Source of the DNA: PLGF01 sp052139695
Lineage (GTDB): Bacteria > Verrucomicrobiota > Verrucomicrobiia > Limisphaerales > Palsa-1400
DNA: 64,000 nt
Assembly: GCA_052139695.1 (NCBI GenBank)
Contig: JBKQWF010000309.1
Location: 1-64,000 of the forward strand
Reading direction: 5' to 3'
Part shown: one piece after another, positions 43,841-51,901 of the stretch
How the letters are laid out: every line of letters starts with the position of its first letter
Numbering within the stretch: position 1 is the first letter of the stretch
Notes under the pieces: generated by a model
What the model was told of the DNA's origin: nothing
Database searches by the model: none
Seen by the model: the letters and a program-made list of their open reading frames with translations, nothing else
Made by a program: the position numbers and the translations under genes

Positions 43841-44436
43841 TGCGCGAGCTTTTTACAATCGGCCATTCGACGCTGCCTTGGGAACAATACTTGGAACTGT
43901 TGTTGCAACACCGCATCGAAGCCATCGCGGACGTGCGGAGCAATCCTTACAGCGCCCGCTTTCCCCAATACAATCGCAGAAGCCTGGATCGTGCATTGCG
44001 GGCTGCGAGCATCCGTTACGTCTTTCTGGGCGACGAACTGGGCGCGCGTCGTAACGAGCGTGATTGCTACGTTGAGGGCGTTGCCCGTTATGATCGGATC
44101 GCCCAGACATCGGCGTTTCGCGCAGGACTCGAGCGCGTGCGAAACGGCGTTGCACGCTTTCGCTTGGCCCTGATGTGTGCAGAGAAAGATCCACTGGAAT
44201 GTCATCGAACCATCTTGGTTTGTCGCCAGTTCCGAAACGATATGGACATTCGCCACATCTTGGGTAACGGCAGCCTTGAATTCCACACTGATTCAGAAAC
44301 CCGCTTGATGGCCGAGGAAAACGTCCCGGGTAATGATCTTTTTGCTGCGCGCGAGGAATTGATTGCGAGAGCTTATGAGCGGCGCAGCGACAAGATTGCC
44401 TACCACGAGTGCGTTGAACCAGCCATGAATACTTGA
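43840..44436 (+). CDS. DUF488 family protein (canonical form)
   Basis: A 198 aa protein with all DUF488 hallmarks: LFTIGHSTLPWEQYLELL, IEAIADVRSNPYSARFPQYN, RYVFLGDELGARR and the C-terminal FRLALMCAEKDPLECHRTILVC. The conserved Cys, Glu and Cys-His of MCAEKDPLECHR and the DVR aspartate look like a catalytic or metal-binding set. The fold is thought to be a small Rossmann-like domain; the biochemical role is unknown. ATG 43840 (preceded in frame by GTG 43837) overlaps the DuOB stop codon. A C-terminal extension of about 60 residues (AEENVPGNDLFAAREELIARAYERRSD) is likely helical. Confidence 0.88.
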   Translation: MRELFTIGHSTLPWEQYLELLLQHRIEAIADVRSNPYSARFPQYNRRSLDRALRAASIRYVFLGDELGARRNERDCYVEGVARYDRIAQTSAFRAGLERVRNGVARFRLALMCAEKDPLECHRTILVCRQFRNDMDIRHILGNGSLEFHTDSETRLMAEENVPGNDLFAAREELIARAYERRSDKIAYHECVEPAMNT

Positions 44437-44439
44437 TTT

Positions 44440-44895
44440 ATGCCAGCAGAACCCATCTACGTTTTCACGGTCGGATTCACCAAGAAGACCGCCAGCGTTT
44501 TTTTTGAGAAACTGCGCGCTGCCAGCATTAAGCGCGTGGTAGATGTCCGGCTAAACAAGGTTTCGCAACTTGCCGGTTTCAGCAAGCGTGACGACTTGAA
44601 ATATTTTTTGAAGGAGATTCTTGACGTGGAATACGTTGAAGCTCCGTTGCTCGCCCCCACGCAACCGCTCCTGGACGCCTACAAGAAAAGCAAAGGCCGG
44701 TGGGAAGATTATGAGCGGGACTTTCTCCGATTGATGGAGGAGCGCCACATCGAGGACAAGATTGACCCGTCCTTGTTGGCTGGCGGATGCCTTTTGTGCA
44801 GCGAGGACAAGCCTCACCAGTGCCACCGCCGCTTGGTCTTGGAATATCTGCAAAAAAAATGGGGAGGCAATCTCGCGATTAAGCACATCACCTAA
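44440..44895 (+). CDS. DUF488 family protein (shorter, divergent paralogue)
   Basis: A 151 aa second DUF488 protein starting 3 bases after its neighbour. It keeps YVFTVGFTKKTASVFFEKLRAASIKRVVDVRLN and the C-terminal signature CLLCSEDKPHQCHRRLVLEYL, but has TVGFT for TIGHST and lacks the SNPYS segment, having NKVSQLAGFSKRDDL instead. The two paralogues therefore belong to different DUF488 subgroups and probably do different jobs, or form a heterodimer. Both keep C-S/A-E...CHR. A GCAT microsatellite begins 5 bases after the stop codon. Confidence 0.88.
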   Translation: MPAEPIYVFTVGFTKKTASVFFEKLRAASIKRVVDVRLNKVSQLAGFSKRDDLKYFLKEILDVEYVEAPLLAPTQPLLDAYKKSKGRWEDYERDFLRLMEERHIEDKIDPSLLAGGCLLCSEDKPHQCHRRLVLEYLQKKWGGNLAIKHIT

Positions 44896-44900
44896 ATCAA

Positions 44901-44926
44901 GCATGCATGCATGCATGCATGCATGC
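44901..44926. repeat. GCAT microsatellite, about 6.5 units
   Basis: Six perfect GCAT units plus GC make a 26-base alternating purine-pyrimidine tract that is also fully self-complementary. It can form a cruciform or slip. It marks the 3' edge of the DUF488 cassette. Confidence 0.95.
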
Positions 44927-44999
44927 ACTCATAATTGTTACCGACCTTAGACGGTTCAGTAACCAAGAAACTGTTTGCGCCGCTACGTCTGCCCTGCCC

Positions 45000-45440
45000 T
45001 CAGCGTCCCGCCACGTAAGCTTCCAATTGGTTAATGGCGGCGGTTTGGGCGGAAATGATCCAATTCACCATGTCGCCGATGGAGACGAACCCGACCATTT
45101 TGCCTTCTTCGAGCACCGGCAGATGGCGGACATGCCGTTCGGACATCAGGCGCATAGCGTCCTCGACAGTATCATTGGGGCTGATTGTGGCCACGTTCGA
45201 GGTCAATATGTCCCGGACCTTCGTCTTTTGCGACGTTTTGCCTTCCAAAGCCACCTTGCGGGTGTAATCGCGCTCGGAAAAGATGCCGATGAGCTTGTCG
45301 CCTTCCATCACGGGAAGGGCGCCGATATTCTTCTTGGCCAGCACTTGGATGGCCTCGAAGACGGTCGCATCTGGCGGGATAATCCAGACGGACGCGCCTT
45401 TATGGTGCAATATGCAACTGATAGTACCTGTCGTTGTCAT
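45000..45440 (-). CDS. Stand-alone CBS-pair protein
   Basis: A 146 aa soluble protein made of two CBS motifs: ATVFEAIQVLAKKNIGALPVMEGDKLIGIFSERDYTRKV (about 25-63) and DTVEDAMRLMSERHVRHLPVLEEGKMVGFVSIGDMVNW (about 90-127). CBS pairs bind adenosyl nucleotides and act as energy or redox sensors. The layout (ISERDYTRKV then SIGDMVNW) matches the widespread small bacterial CBS proteins. No partner domain is fused. The short gaps on both sides contain no gene. Confidence 0.92.
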   Translation of the reverse strand: MTTTGTISCILHHKGASVWIIPPDATVFEAIQVLAKKNIGALPVMEGDKLIGIFSERDYTRKVALEGKTSQKTKVRDILTSNVATISPNDTVEDAMRLMSERHVRHLPVLEEGKMVGFVSIGDMVNWIISAQTAAINQLEAYVAGR

Positions 45441-45567
45441 GGGTCTTTACCCAAGTCTAACATCGGCGCGACAGTAAGCCAACAAAAAGTTTAGCAAAAC
45501 CATAACTTATTTTTGGCGCCGCCAATTTTGGATTGCGCCCGGGTCCTGGGCGGCGTAGTCATCCGGC

Positions 45568-46782
45568 ATGAGCAAAGTTACGAGTTGGGTACTGGCATTA
45601 GGGCTGACATCCCTGGCGCTGGAGGCGCAAGTCCCGCCAGCCGTCATTCCCGCGGGCGTGGGGGTGAACATCCATTTTGTCACTGGCCACGAAACGGACT
45701 TGGATATGATCGCGGACGCCGGATTTAGATTCATCCGCATGGACTTTCAGTGGGATGGGATCGAACGGACCCAGGGGAATTACGACTGGTCCGCTTATGA
45801 TCAATTAACCGCCAACCTGGAGAAGCGCGGTTTGCGGGCGATCTATATCCTGGATTACAAGAACGCCCTCTATGAGGCGCAAGTGCCGGCGCACCGGGCG
45901 GTCGGGGAACCAGTGCCGGAGGAGTACACCGCTTCCCCACGCCATCCGGAAAGCGTCGCAGCTTTTGCCAAATGGGCGGCGGAGGCGGCCCGCCACTTTC
46001 ATGGGCGCGGCGTGATCTGGGAGATTTATAATGAGCCGAACGGCAATTTTTGGAGGCCCAAGCCGGATGTCGGGGAATATACCACACTGGCGCTGGCCAC
46101 AGCCAAGGCCATTCGAGAAGCGGAACCCAGCGCCACGATCATTGCCCCGGCCATGTCCACCTTTGATTGGAAGTTCCTGGAGCCGTTTTTGAAATCCGGC
46201 GTGCTGGAATACCTCGACGCGGTGAGCGTCCATCCTTATCGACCTCCCAACAAATCACCCGAAACCGCCGAACCGGAGTACAAAAGACTCCGGGAGTTGA
46301 TCGAAAGTTCCGCGCCGGAGTCGAAGCGTCCGAATAAAATAGCCATTATCAGCGGCGAATGGGGCTACGCTTCCAACCGCAAAGGGGTTACCCTTGACGC
46401 CCAGGCCGACTTTGCCGTGCGACAGCAGCTTTCCAACCTGCTTTATGGCGTGCCACTTTCCATTTGGTACGATTGGAAAAACGACGGCACGGACCCGGAC
46501 GATGGCGAACAGAACTTCGGCACCGTGACTCCCGAATTAAAACCCAAACCAGCCTACACCGCCCTGCGCAACATGACCCAAGAGCTGAACGGCTACAGTT
46601 TGCAAGAGCGCCTGGGGGGATTCGATCCGAACGATTTTGTCTTGGTATTCGCTAGAGACGGCAATCATCAGACAGTCGCCGCCTGGACGATGGCCAAGCC
46701 GCATCTGATCACTGTGCATATCGCGGGACGAGAACTTTCGTTGGAACTGGGCGCGCTCCCGCAATATGTTCCCGTGAAGTGA
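45568..46782 (+). CDS. Secreted clan GH-A glycoside hydrolase
   Basis: A 404 aa (beta/alpha)8 retaining glycosidase with a signal peptide (MSKVTSWVLALGLTSLALEAQ). The acid/base is in WEIYNEPNGNFW (Glu156, NEP motif on strand 4), and the nucleophile in IAIISGEWGYAS (Glu264, strand 7). VSVHPYRPP (about 220-228) is typical of GH39/GH5-like enzymes. The C-terminal about 60 residues are a beta extension. The family is probably GH39 or a related GH-A group; the substrate is unknown. Its stop overlaps the GTG start of sufE. Confidence 0.88.
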   Translation: MSKVTSWVLALGLTSLALEAQVPPAVIPAGVGVNIHFVTGHETDLDMIADAGFRFIRMDFQWDGIERTQGNYDWSAYDQLTANLEKRGLRAIYILDYKNALYEAQVPAHRAVGEPVPEEYTASPRHPESVAAFAKWAAEAARHFHGRGVIWEIYNEPNGNFWRPKPDVGEYTTLALATAKAIREAEPSATIIAPAMSTFDWKFLEPFLKSGVLEYLDAVSVHPYRPPNKSPETAEPEYKRLRELIESSAPESKRPNKIAIISGEWGYASNRKGVTLDAQADFAVRQQLSNLLYGVPLSIWYDWKNDGTDPDDGEQNFGTVTPELKPKPAYTALRNMTQELNGYSLQERLGGFDPNDFVLVFARDGNHQTVAAWTMAKPHLITVHIAGRELSLELGALPQYVPVK

Positions 46783-47195
46783 CCATTGCCCAGAAGCAGC
46801 AGCAATTGTCCGCCAAGTTGAGCGGTTTCAAGTCCGCGCAAGACAGATTGGCTTATATCGTCGGAAGGGGGCGTGCCGCGCCGCCGCTGGAGCCGGCATT
46901 CCGCGTGGACGCCAATCGTGTCCAAGGATGCCTGGCGGCGGTCTGGTTCGTGGCGCGGTTTGAAGAAGGGAGTTGCGAGTTTCGGGCGGATTCAGATTCG
47001 GCGGTGATTAAGGGAATTGCCGTGCTCCTGTGCGAGTTTTATAGCGGTCAATTGCCGGAAGAAATCGTGCGCGGCAGCCCGGCTTTTCTGGCGGATTTCG
47101 GCATCACACAACATCTGACTCCCAATCGCCGCAACAGCCTCGGCAGGATTTGGGAAAGCATACGCGCTTGCGCCAGCGCTCACCTGGAACCGTGA
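46779..47195 (+). CDS. sufE: SufE-family sulfur acceptor
   Basis: SufE takes persulfide sulfur from the cysteine desulfurase SufS for Fe-S cluster assembly. The 138 aa protein has the family core RLAYIVGRGRAAPPLE, RVQGCLAAVWFVARF (the active Cys sits in V-x-GC, about residue 51), GIAVLLCEFYSGQLPEEI and ITQHLTPNRRNSLGRIW. The start is GTG at 46779 within the previous gene's stop (GTGA). No sufS or sufBCD is nearby, which is common for dispersed Suf genes. Confidence 0.92.
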   Translation: MTIAQKQQQLSAKLSGFKSAQDRLAYIVGRGRAAPPLEPAFRVDANRVQGCLAAVWFVARFEEGSCEFRADSDSAVIKGIAVLLCEFYSGQLPEEIVRGSPAFLADFGITQHLTPNRRNSLGRIWESIRACASAHLEP

Positions 47196-47986
47196 ACCTC
47201 TACGACGCGCACAATCATTTGCAGGATGAGCGGCTCAAGCCTCATTTGGACGGCATTATGGCTGCGCTGCAAAGCGAGCACATCACCCGCATGGTGGTCA
47301 ATGGCTCGAGCGAGGCGGATTGGCCGGAGGTGCTCGGTTTGGCGCGGCGCTTTCCGCAAGTGCTGCCGTCCTTCGGCTGCCATCCGAGGTACGTCAAGGA
47401 GTGCAAGGCGCAATGGCGGGAGAATCTGCTTTGGCATTTGGAGCAGGTCCCGTCAGCCATTGGAGAAATCGGGCTGGACCGATGGATTAAGGATTTCGAC
47501 GCGGCCAAACAGGAGGAGGTTTTCATCTGGCAATGGCGCCTGGCGGCGGAGCGGAATTTGCCGGCGAGCATCCATTGCCTGCGCGCCTGGGGAAGATTGC
47601 TGGAAATCCTGCGGGCCGGCCCACGTCCGAGTCGCGGATTTCTGCTTCATTCTTTCGGCGGAGCGCCGGAATTGATTCCGGAACTGACCCGGCTCGGCGC
47701 CTATTTTTCGCTGCCCGGTTACTTTGCCCATGACCGCAAGGCGCGCCAGCGCGAGACTTTTCGGCGCGTGCCCGCGGACCGGTTGCTGATCGAAACGGAC
47801 GCGCCGGACCAGCCTCTGCCGGAGGAGCGCAACCATTTTCCTTTGGTTGGCCCAGACGGAAAACCTGTCAATCATCCGGCCAATCTGCGGGCCGTTTATG
47901 AATTCGCGGGGGAGTTTCTCGGCCAGCCCCTGGAAAAGCTGGCGGACCAGGTGGAAGAAAATTTTCTGCGGCTTTTTAGCCGCTAG
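47192..47986 (+). CDS. TatD family metal-dependent hydrolase
   Basis: TatD proteins are TIM-barrel DNases/hydrolases with a two-metal site. The 264 aa product starts at GTG 47192, overlapping the sufE stop. It has the first-strand HxH (LYDAHNHLQD), the Glu ligand in AIGEIGLDRW, histidines in SIHCLRAW and LLHSFGGAP, and the final Asp in LLIETDAPDQPLP. The N-terminal HxH is close to the start, which fixes the start site. Genus-level function (DNase or D-aminoacyl tRNA deacylase-like) is undetermined. Confidence 0.92.
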   Translation: MNLYDAHNHLQDERLKPHLDGIMAALQSEHITRMVVNGSSEADWPEVLGLARRFPQVLPSFGCHPRYVKECKAQWRENLLWHLEQVPSAIGEIGLDRWIKDFDAAKQEEVFIWQWRLAAERNLPASIHCLRAWGRLLEILRAGPRPSRGFLLHSFGGAPELIPELTRLGAYFSLPGYFAHDRKARQRETFRRVPADRLLIETDAPDQPLPEERNHFPLVGPDGKPVNHPANLRAVYEFAGEFLGQPLEKLADQVEENFLRLFSR

Positions 47987-47991
47987 AATGG

Positions 47992-48023
47992 TAGGGACGG
48001 CTCGGCGAGGCGACCCTGCCTTT
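47992..48023 (+). terminator. GGTAGGG-family hairpin acting as a terminator between convergent genes
   Basis: GGTAGGGACGGCTCGG and CGAGGCGACCCTGCC pair imperfectly, and TTTTT follows on the plus strand. It fills the 37 bases between the tatD and dnaJ stops, so a dispersed repeat appears to serve as the tatD terminator. Confidence 0.5.
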
Positions 48024-49049
48024 TTAGCCGCGCGGATCAAAGGAGGACGCCCGCGCCAACTGCTCCCACAACTCCTTTTCGCGCTCGGTGATCTTCGGCG
48101 GCATTTGAATGCGCGGGACGGCGTAGAGATCGCCGCCGTGTTCGTTATCGCGGCCCGGCAAGCCGCGTCCCCGCACCCGGAGGCGCTGGCCGGTCTGGGT
48201 GCCGGGCGGGATTTTTATGTTGACAGATTCCGTCAAAGTAGGGACGGAGACATTGGTTCCCAAGGCCGCTTCCCACGGGGCCAAATCGAGGTCGTAATAA
48301 AGATCGCTGCCCACGACCCGGAAATCAGGATGGCTGGCCAAACGGACGCGCAAATACAGGTCGCCAGGGGGACCGCCGCCGGGGCCGGGTTCGCCTTGGC
48401 CGCTGACCCGCAAACGCTGGCCGTCGCGCACGCCGGCCGGGATTTTGACTTTATAATTCTGCGTAAGAGCGGTCTGTCCAGTGCCGCCGCAATTGGAACA
48501 GGTATGCCGTCCGGTTACGCCCGCGCCGTGACAAGTCGGGCAAACGGAGTTGCGGCGGACGGAGACGGAGCGAATGGCGCCGCGCATCGCTTCTTCCAAC
48601 GTCACCATGAGGACGCCTTCGACGTCCCGGCCTTTTTCGGTTCCCGTTTCTGGTTCCGCAAAACCGCCAAAGTGACCCGCCCGGCCGCCAAAGAATTGTT
48701 CGAAAAAGTCGCTAAAGCCAGTGCCCCCAAATTGGAAATCTTCCGTCCCAGCTCCGCCGCGCCAGGTGTAAGTGTGAGGGCCGCCGGGGTGTCCGCCTGG
48801 GGCTTCCCGGCGCATGCCATGTTTCCAATCGGCTCCCAGTTCGTCGTATTTTTTGCGTTTCTCCGCGTCGCCCAGCACTTCGTAAGCCTCGTTGATCTCC
48901 TTGAATTTTTCTTCCGCCCGCTTTTTGTCCTTGGCCACGTCAGGATGGTATTGGCGGGCCAGCTTGCGGAAGGCCTTGCGAATGTCGTCGTGGCTGGCAG
49001 TGCGCTCGACTCCCAGCGTTTTGTAATAGTCTTTGAACTCTACCGGCAT
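48024..49049 (-). CDS. DnaJ-like co-chaperone with a reduced zinc region
   Basis: A 341 aa Hsp40. The J domain at 7-73 has the HPD motif (YHPDVAKDKK) needed to stimulate DnaK. A Gly-rich linker (about 80-135) leads to a single zinc centre, CPTCHGAG and CSNCGGTG (two CxxCxGxG motifs rather than the four of DnaJ). Two beta client-binding domains follow (PAGVRDGQRLRVSGQGEPG; IKIPPGTQTGQRLRVRGRGLPG). It is intermediate between DnaJ and CbpA. No dnaK or grpE is adjacent. It is 16 bases downstream of acnA on the same strand. Confidence 0.92.
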   Translation of the reverse strand: MPVEFKDYYKTLGVERTASHDDIRKAFRKLARQYHPDVAKDKKRAEEKFKEINEAYEVLGDAEKRKKYDELGADWKHGMRREAPGGHPGGPHTYTWRGGAGTEDFQFGGTGFSDFFEQFFGGRAGHFGGFAEPETGTEKGRDVEGVLMVTLEEAMRGAIRSVSVRRNSVCPTCHGAGVTGRHTCSNCGGTGQTALTQNYKVKIPAGVRDGQRLRVSGQGEPGPGGGPPGDLYLRVRLASHPDFRVVGSDLYYDLDLAPWEAALGTNVSVPTLTESVNIKIPPGTQTGQRLRVRGRGLPGRDNEHGGDLYAVPRIQMPPKITEREKELWEQLARASSFDPRG

Positions 49050-49065
49050 AACAAGTCAGGATGGT

Positions 49066-51774
49066 TTAACCAGCCGCGCCCCCGCCGGCCAATTGGCGCA
49101 GAACGTAGGGCAGAATCCCGCCATGCCGATAGTAATCGATTTCCACCGGGGTGTCGATCCGGCAAGCGACGACCACGTCGGCGGTTTGGCCATTGGCCCG
49201 AGTGATGCCCAAGGTCAGGTCTTGCTGCGGTTTGAGCTGATCGTTCAGCCCTAAAAAATCGTAGGTCTCCGTGCCGTCCAACTGGAGCGTCTGGGCGGAA
49301 ACGCCGTCCTTGAATTGCAGGGGCAGCACCCCCATGCCGACGAGATTCGAGCGGTGAATGCGCTCGAAGCTTTGGGCCAGCACCATTTTGACTCCGAGCA
49401 AACAGGTGCCCTTGGCCGCCCAGTCCCGCGAACTGCCGGTGCCATATTCCTGCCCCGCCAGCACGATGAGCGGCGTCTTGTTTAGCGCGTATTTCATGGC
49501 CGCATCGAAAATGCTCATCTGCTCTCCGCCGGGCTGGAATTTGGTCACGCCGCCTTCCACGCCGGGCGTCATGAGGTTCTTGATGCGGACGTTGGCGAAC
49601 GTTCCGCGGGTCATGACGCGGTCGTTGCCGCGGCGCGAGCCGTAACTATTGAAATCGATGTAATTGACGCCGTGCTCGACCAAATACTGGCCGGCCGGCG
49701 AACTTTTCTTGATGCTGCCGGCGGGCGAAATATGGTCGGTCGTCACGCTGTCGCCAAATATTCCCAGCGCGCGGGCCCCTTTGATCTCTGCAATGCGGCC
49801 CGGCCGCAAATCGAAATTCTGGAAAAACGGCGGCTCTTGAATGTAAGTACTGGAAGCCTGCCACTCATACAGTTGCCCGGTGCTGGCCGGGATTTCGTTC
49901 CACTTGGGGTTCTGCGCGGCGAAGTCCTGGTAAAGCCGCCGGAAGACCTCCGGTTTGAGGGCCAATTGCATGGCGCGGCGCACTTCGTCGAGCGTGGGCC
50001 AGAGATCTTTCAAATAAACGTCGCCGCTTTCGACGCGGGCGATTGGTTCTCTGGTCAAATCGATGGTGACCCGCCCGGCCAGCGCGAACGCCACGACCAG
50101 CGGAGGCGACATGAGGAAGTTGGCCTTGATGTTTTGATGCACCCGCGCCTCAAAATTGCGGTTGCCCGAAAGGACGGACGCGGCAATGACATCGTTCTTC
50201 GTCACGGCCTCCTCCACCGGCGCGGCCAGCGGGCCGGAGTTGCCGATGCACGTCGTGCAGCCGTAACCGACGAGGTTGAACCCCAATTGATCCAGATACG
50301 GTTGCAGGCCGGTTTTGTTCAGGTAATCGCTCACCACGCGCGAACCAGGCGCCAGCGACGCCTTGACGAGCGGATGCGGCTTGAGCCCGGCCTCGACCGC
50401 TTTCCTGGCCAGCAAACCGGCCGCCAGCATGACCGAGGGATTGCTCGTGTTCGTGCAACTGGTAATGGCGGCAATGAGGACGTCGCCGTGATGGAGTGTG
50501 CCGTCGTTGGCTACGGCAAACTCGCGATTGAGATCCTCCGGCGTGTGGCCAAATCCGTTTTCCGTGAGCGGCTTGGCAAAGGCTTTGGCGAACTCGCTTT
50601 TGAGCTGGCTCAATTCGATCCGGTCCTGCGGACGTTTTGGGCCAGCCACGCTCGGCTCGACCGTGGCCAGATCCAGGTCGAGGTCCGTCGAATAGCGGAT
50701 TTGGCCTTTGTCGGGGATGCCGAAAAGGTCTTGGGCGCGGAAATAGTTTTCGTAAAGGCGGCAATGTTCCTCGCTCCGGCCCGTTTGGCGCAGATACTCC
50801 ACGCATTGTTCATCGACGGGGAAAAAGCCCATGGTCGCGCCGTATTCCGGGGCCATATTGGCAATGGTGGCCCGATCAACCACCGCCAGCGCGCGCGCGC
50901 CCGGCCCGTAGAATTCGACAAATTTCCCCACCACTTTGGCGGCGCGCAGTTTTTGCGTGACGGTCAAGGCGAGGTCCGTCGCGGTCACGCCCGGACGCAA
51001 CGAACCCGTCAAATATACCCCCACCACGTCGGGCGTAAGAAAGTAAACCGGCTGGCCCAGCATGCCCGCTTCCGCCTCGATCCCGCCTACGCCCCAGCCA
51101 ACGATGCCCAAGCCGTTGATCATCGTCGTGTGCGAATCGGTCCCGACCAGTGTGTCCGGATAATAAACCGGCGGCTGCCCGCCGCTGAGAACGCCCTTGG
51201 CCAAGTACTCCAGGTTGACTTGGTGGACGATGCCGATGCCGGGCGGCACGACTTTGAACGTTTCAAAGGCTTGCATGCCCCATTTGAGAAATTGATAGCG
51301 CTCGCGATTACGGTGGAATTCCATGTCCAGGTTGCGCGTCAGGGCGTCGGCGGCCCCGGCGAAATCGACCTGGACGGAATGGTCCACCACCAAATCCACC
51401 GGCACCAGCGGTTCAATGATCCCGGGGTTCTTGCCCAACTTCGCCGCCGCCGAGCGCATGGCCGCCAGATCGACCAGCAGCGGAACGCCGGTAAAGTCCT
51501 GCAAAACAATTCGGGCGACAACAAAAGGGATTTCAGCGGTCCGCTCCGCTTTTGGCTGCCATTGGGCCAATTGCCGCACGTTGGTTTCCGAAATTCTTTT
51601 TCCGTCGTAATTGCGCAGGATCGATTCGAGGACAAGGCGAATGGAAACCGGCAGTTTGGAGATCGCGCCCACCCCCGCCTTTTCCAAAGCGGGCAAAGAA
51701 TAAAAGGCGCCTTTTTTCCCGTTCGCCGAGTCAAAATCCTTAAGTGTGTCGAATAAATTATGTGTCTGGCTCAT
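49066..51774 (-). CDS. acnA: Aconitate hydratase A
   Basis: Aconitase interconverts citrate and isocitrate in the TCA cycle. The 902 aa protein has the normal AcnA/IRP1 length. It starts MSQTHNLFDTLKDF; the frame continues 47 codons upstream into repeat-like DNA. The [4Fe-4S] cysteines are in ITSCTNTSNPSVM and GYGCTTCIGNSGPL. Other signatures are LVGTDSHTTMINGLGIVGWGVGGIEAE, GDSVTTDHISPAGSI and the swivelling-domain LAGQEYGTGSSRDWAAKG with AQSFERIHRSNLVGMGVLPLQF. It probably stands alone or heads a unit with the DnaJ gene. Confidence 0.98.
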   Translation of the reverse strand: MSQTHNLFDTLKDFDSANGKKGAFYSLPALEKAGVGAISKLPVSIRLVLESILRNYDGKRISETNVRQLAQWQPKAERTAEIPFVVARIVLQDFTGVPLLVDLAAMRSAAAKLGKNPGIIEPLVPVDLVVDHSVQVDFAGAADALTRNLDMEFHRNRERYQFLKWGMQAFETFKVVPPGIGIVHQVNLEYLAKGVLSGGQPPVYYPDTLVGTDSHTTMINGLGIVGWGVGGIEAEAGMLGQPVYFLTPDVVGVYLTGSLRPGVTATDLALTVTQKLRAAKVVGKFVEFYGPGARALAVVDRATIANMAPEYGATMGFFPVDEQCVEYLRQTGRSEEHCRLYENYFRAQDLFGIPDKGQIRYSTDLDLDLATVEPSVAGPKRPQDRIELSQLKSEFAKAFAKPLTENGFGHTPEDLNREFAVANDGTLHHGDVLIAAITSCTNTSNPSVMLAAGLLARKAVEAGLKPHPLVKASLAPGSRVVSDYLNKTGLQPYLDQLGFNLVGYGCTTCIGNSGPLAAPVEEAVTKNDVIAASVLSGNRNFEARVHQNIKANFLMSPPLVVAFALAGRVTIDLTREPIARVESGDVYLKDLWPTLDEVRRAMQLALKPEVFRRLYQDFAAQNPKWNEIPASTGQLYEWQASSTYIQEPPFFQNFDLRPGRIAEIKGARALGIFGDSVTTDHISPAGSIKKSSPAGQYLVEHGVNYIDFNSYGSRRGNDRVMTRGTFANVRIKNLMTPGVEGGVTKFQPGGEQMSIFDAAMKYALNKTPLIVLAGQEYGTGSSRDWAAKGTCLLGVKMVLAQSFERIHRSNLVGMGVLPLQFKDGVSAQTLQLDGTETYDFLGLNDQLKPQQDLTLGITRANGQTADVVVACRIDTPVEIDYYRHGGILPYVLRQLAGGGAAG

Positions 51775-51901
51775 ATTATTTTTGGGCCGGCCGGTCACGC
51801 CTAACGCCAGAGAAAAATGCGGCCTACTGCCATCGGAGTCAAGACGCACCCGGAACGGGTAGTGTCCTAATTTGAAGTTGGCTGCAAGAGTTTCAGGCAA
51901 G

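Noticed and set aside
47847..49205. 452-codon plus-strand frame over tatD end, dnaJ and acnA end
   Set aside because: It spans three real genes on both strands and has no protein-like pattern.
49672..51756. 694-codon open frame on the plus strand opposite acnA
   Set aside because: It is the antisense shadow of a strongly conserved aconitase; the translation is Arg/His/Gly rich with no motif. High GC at third positions keeps such frames open.
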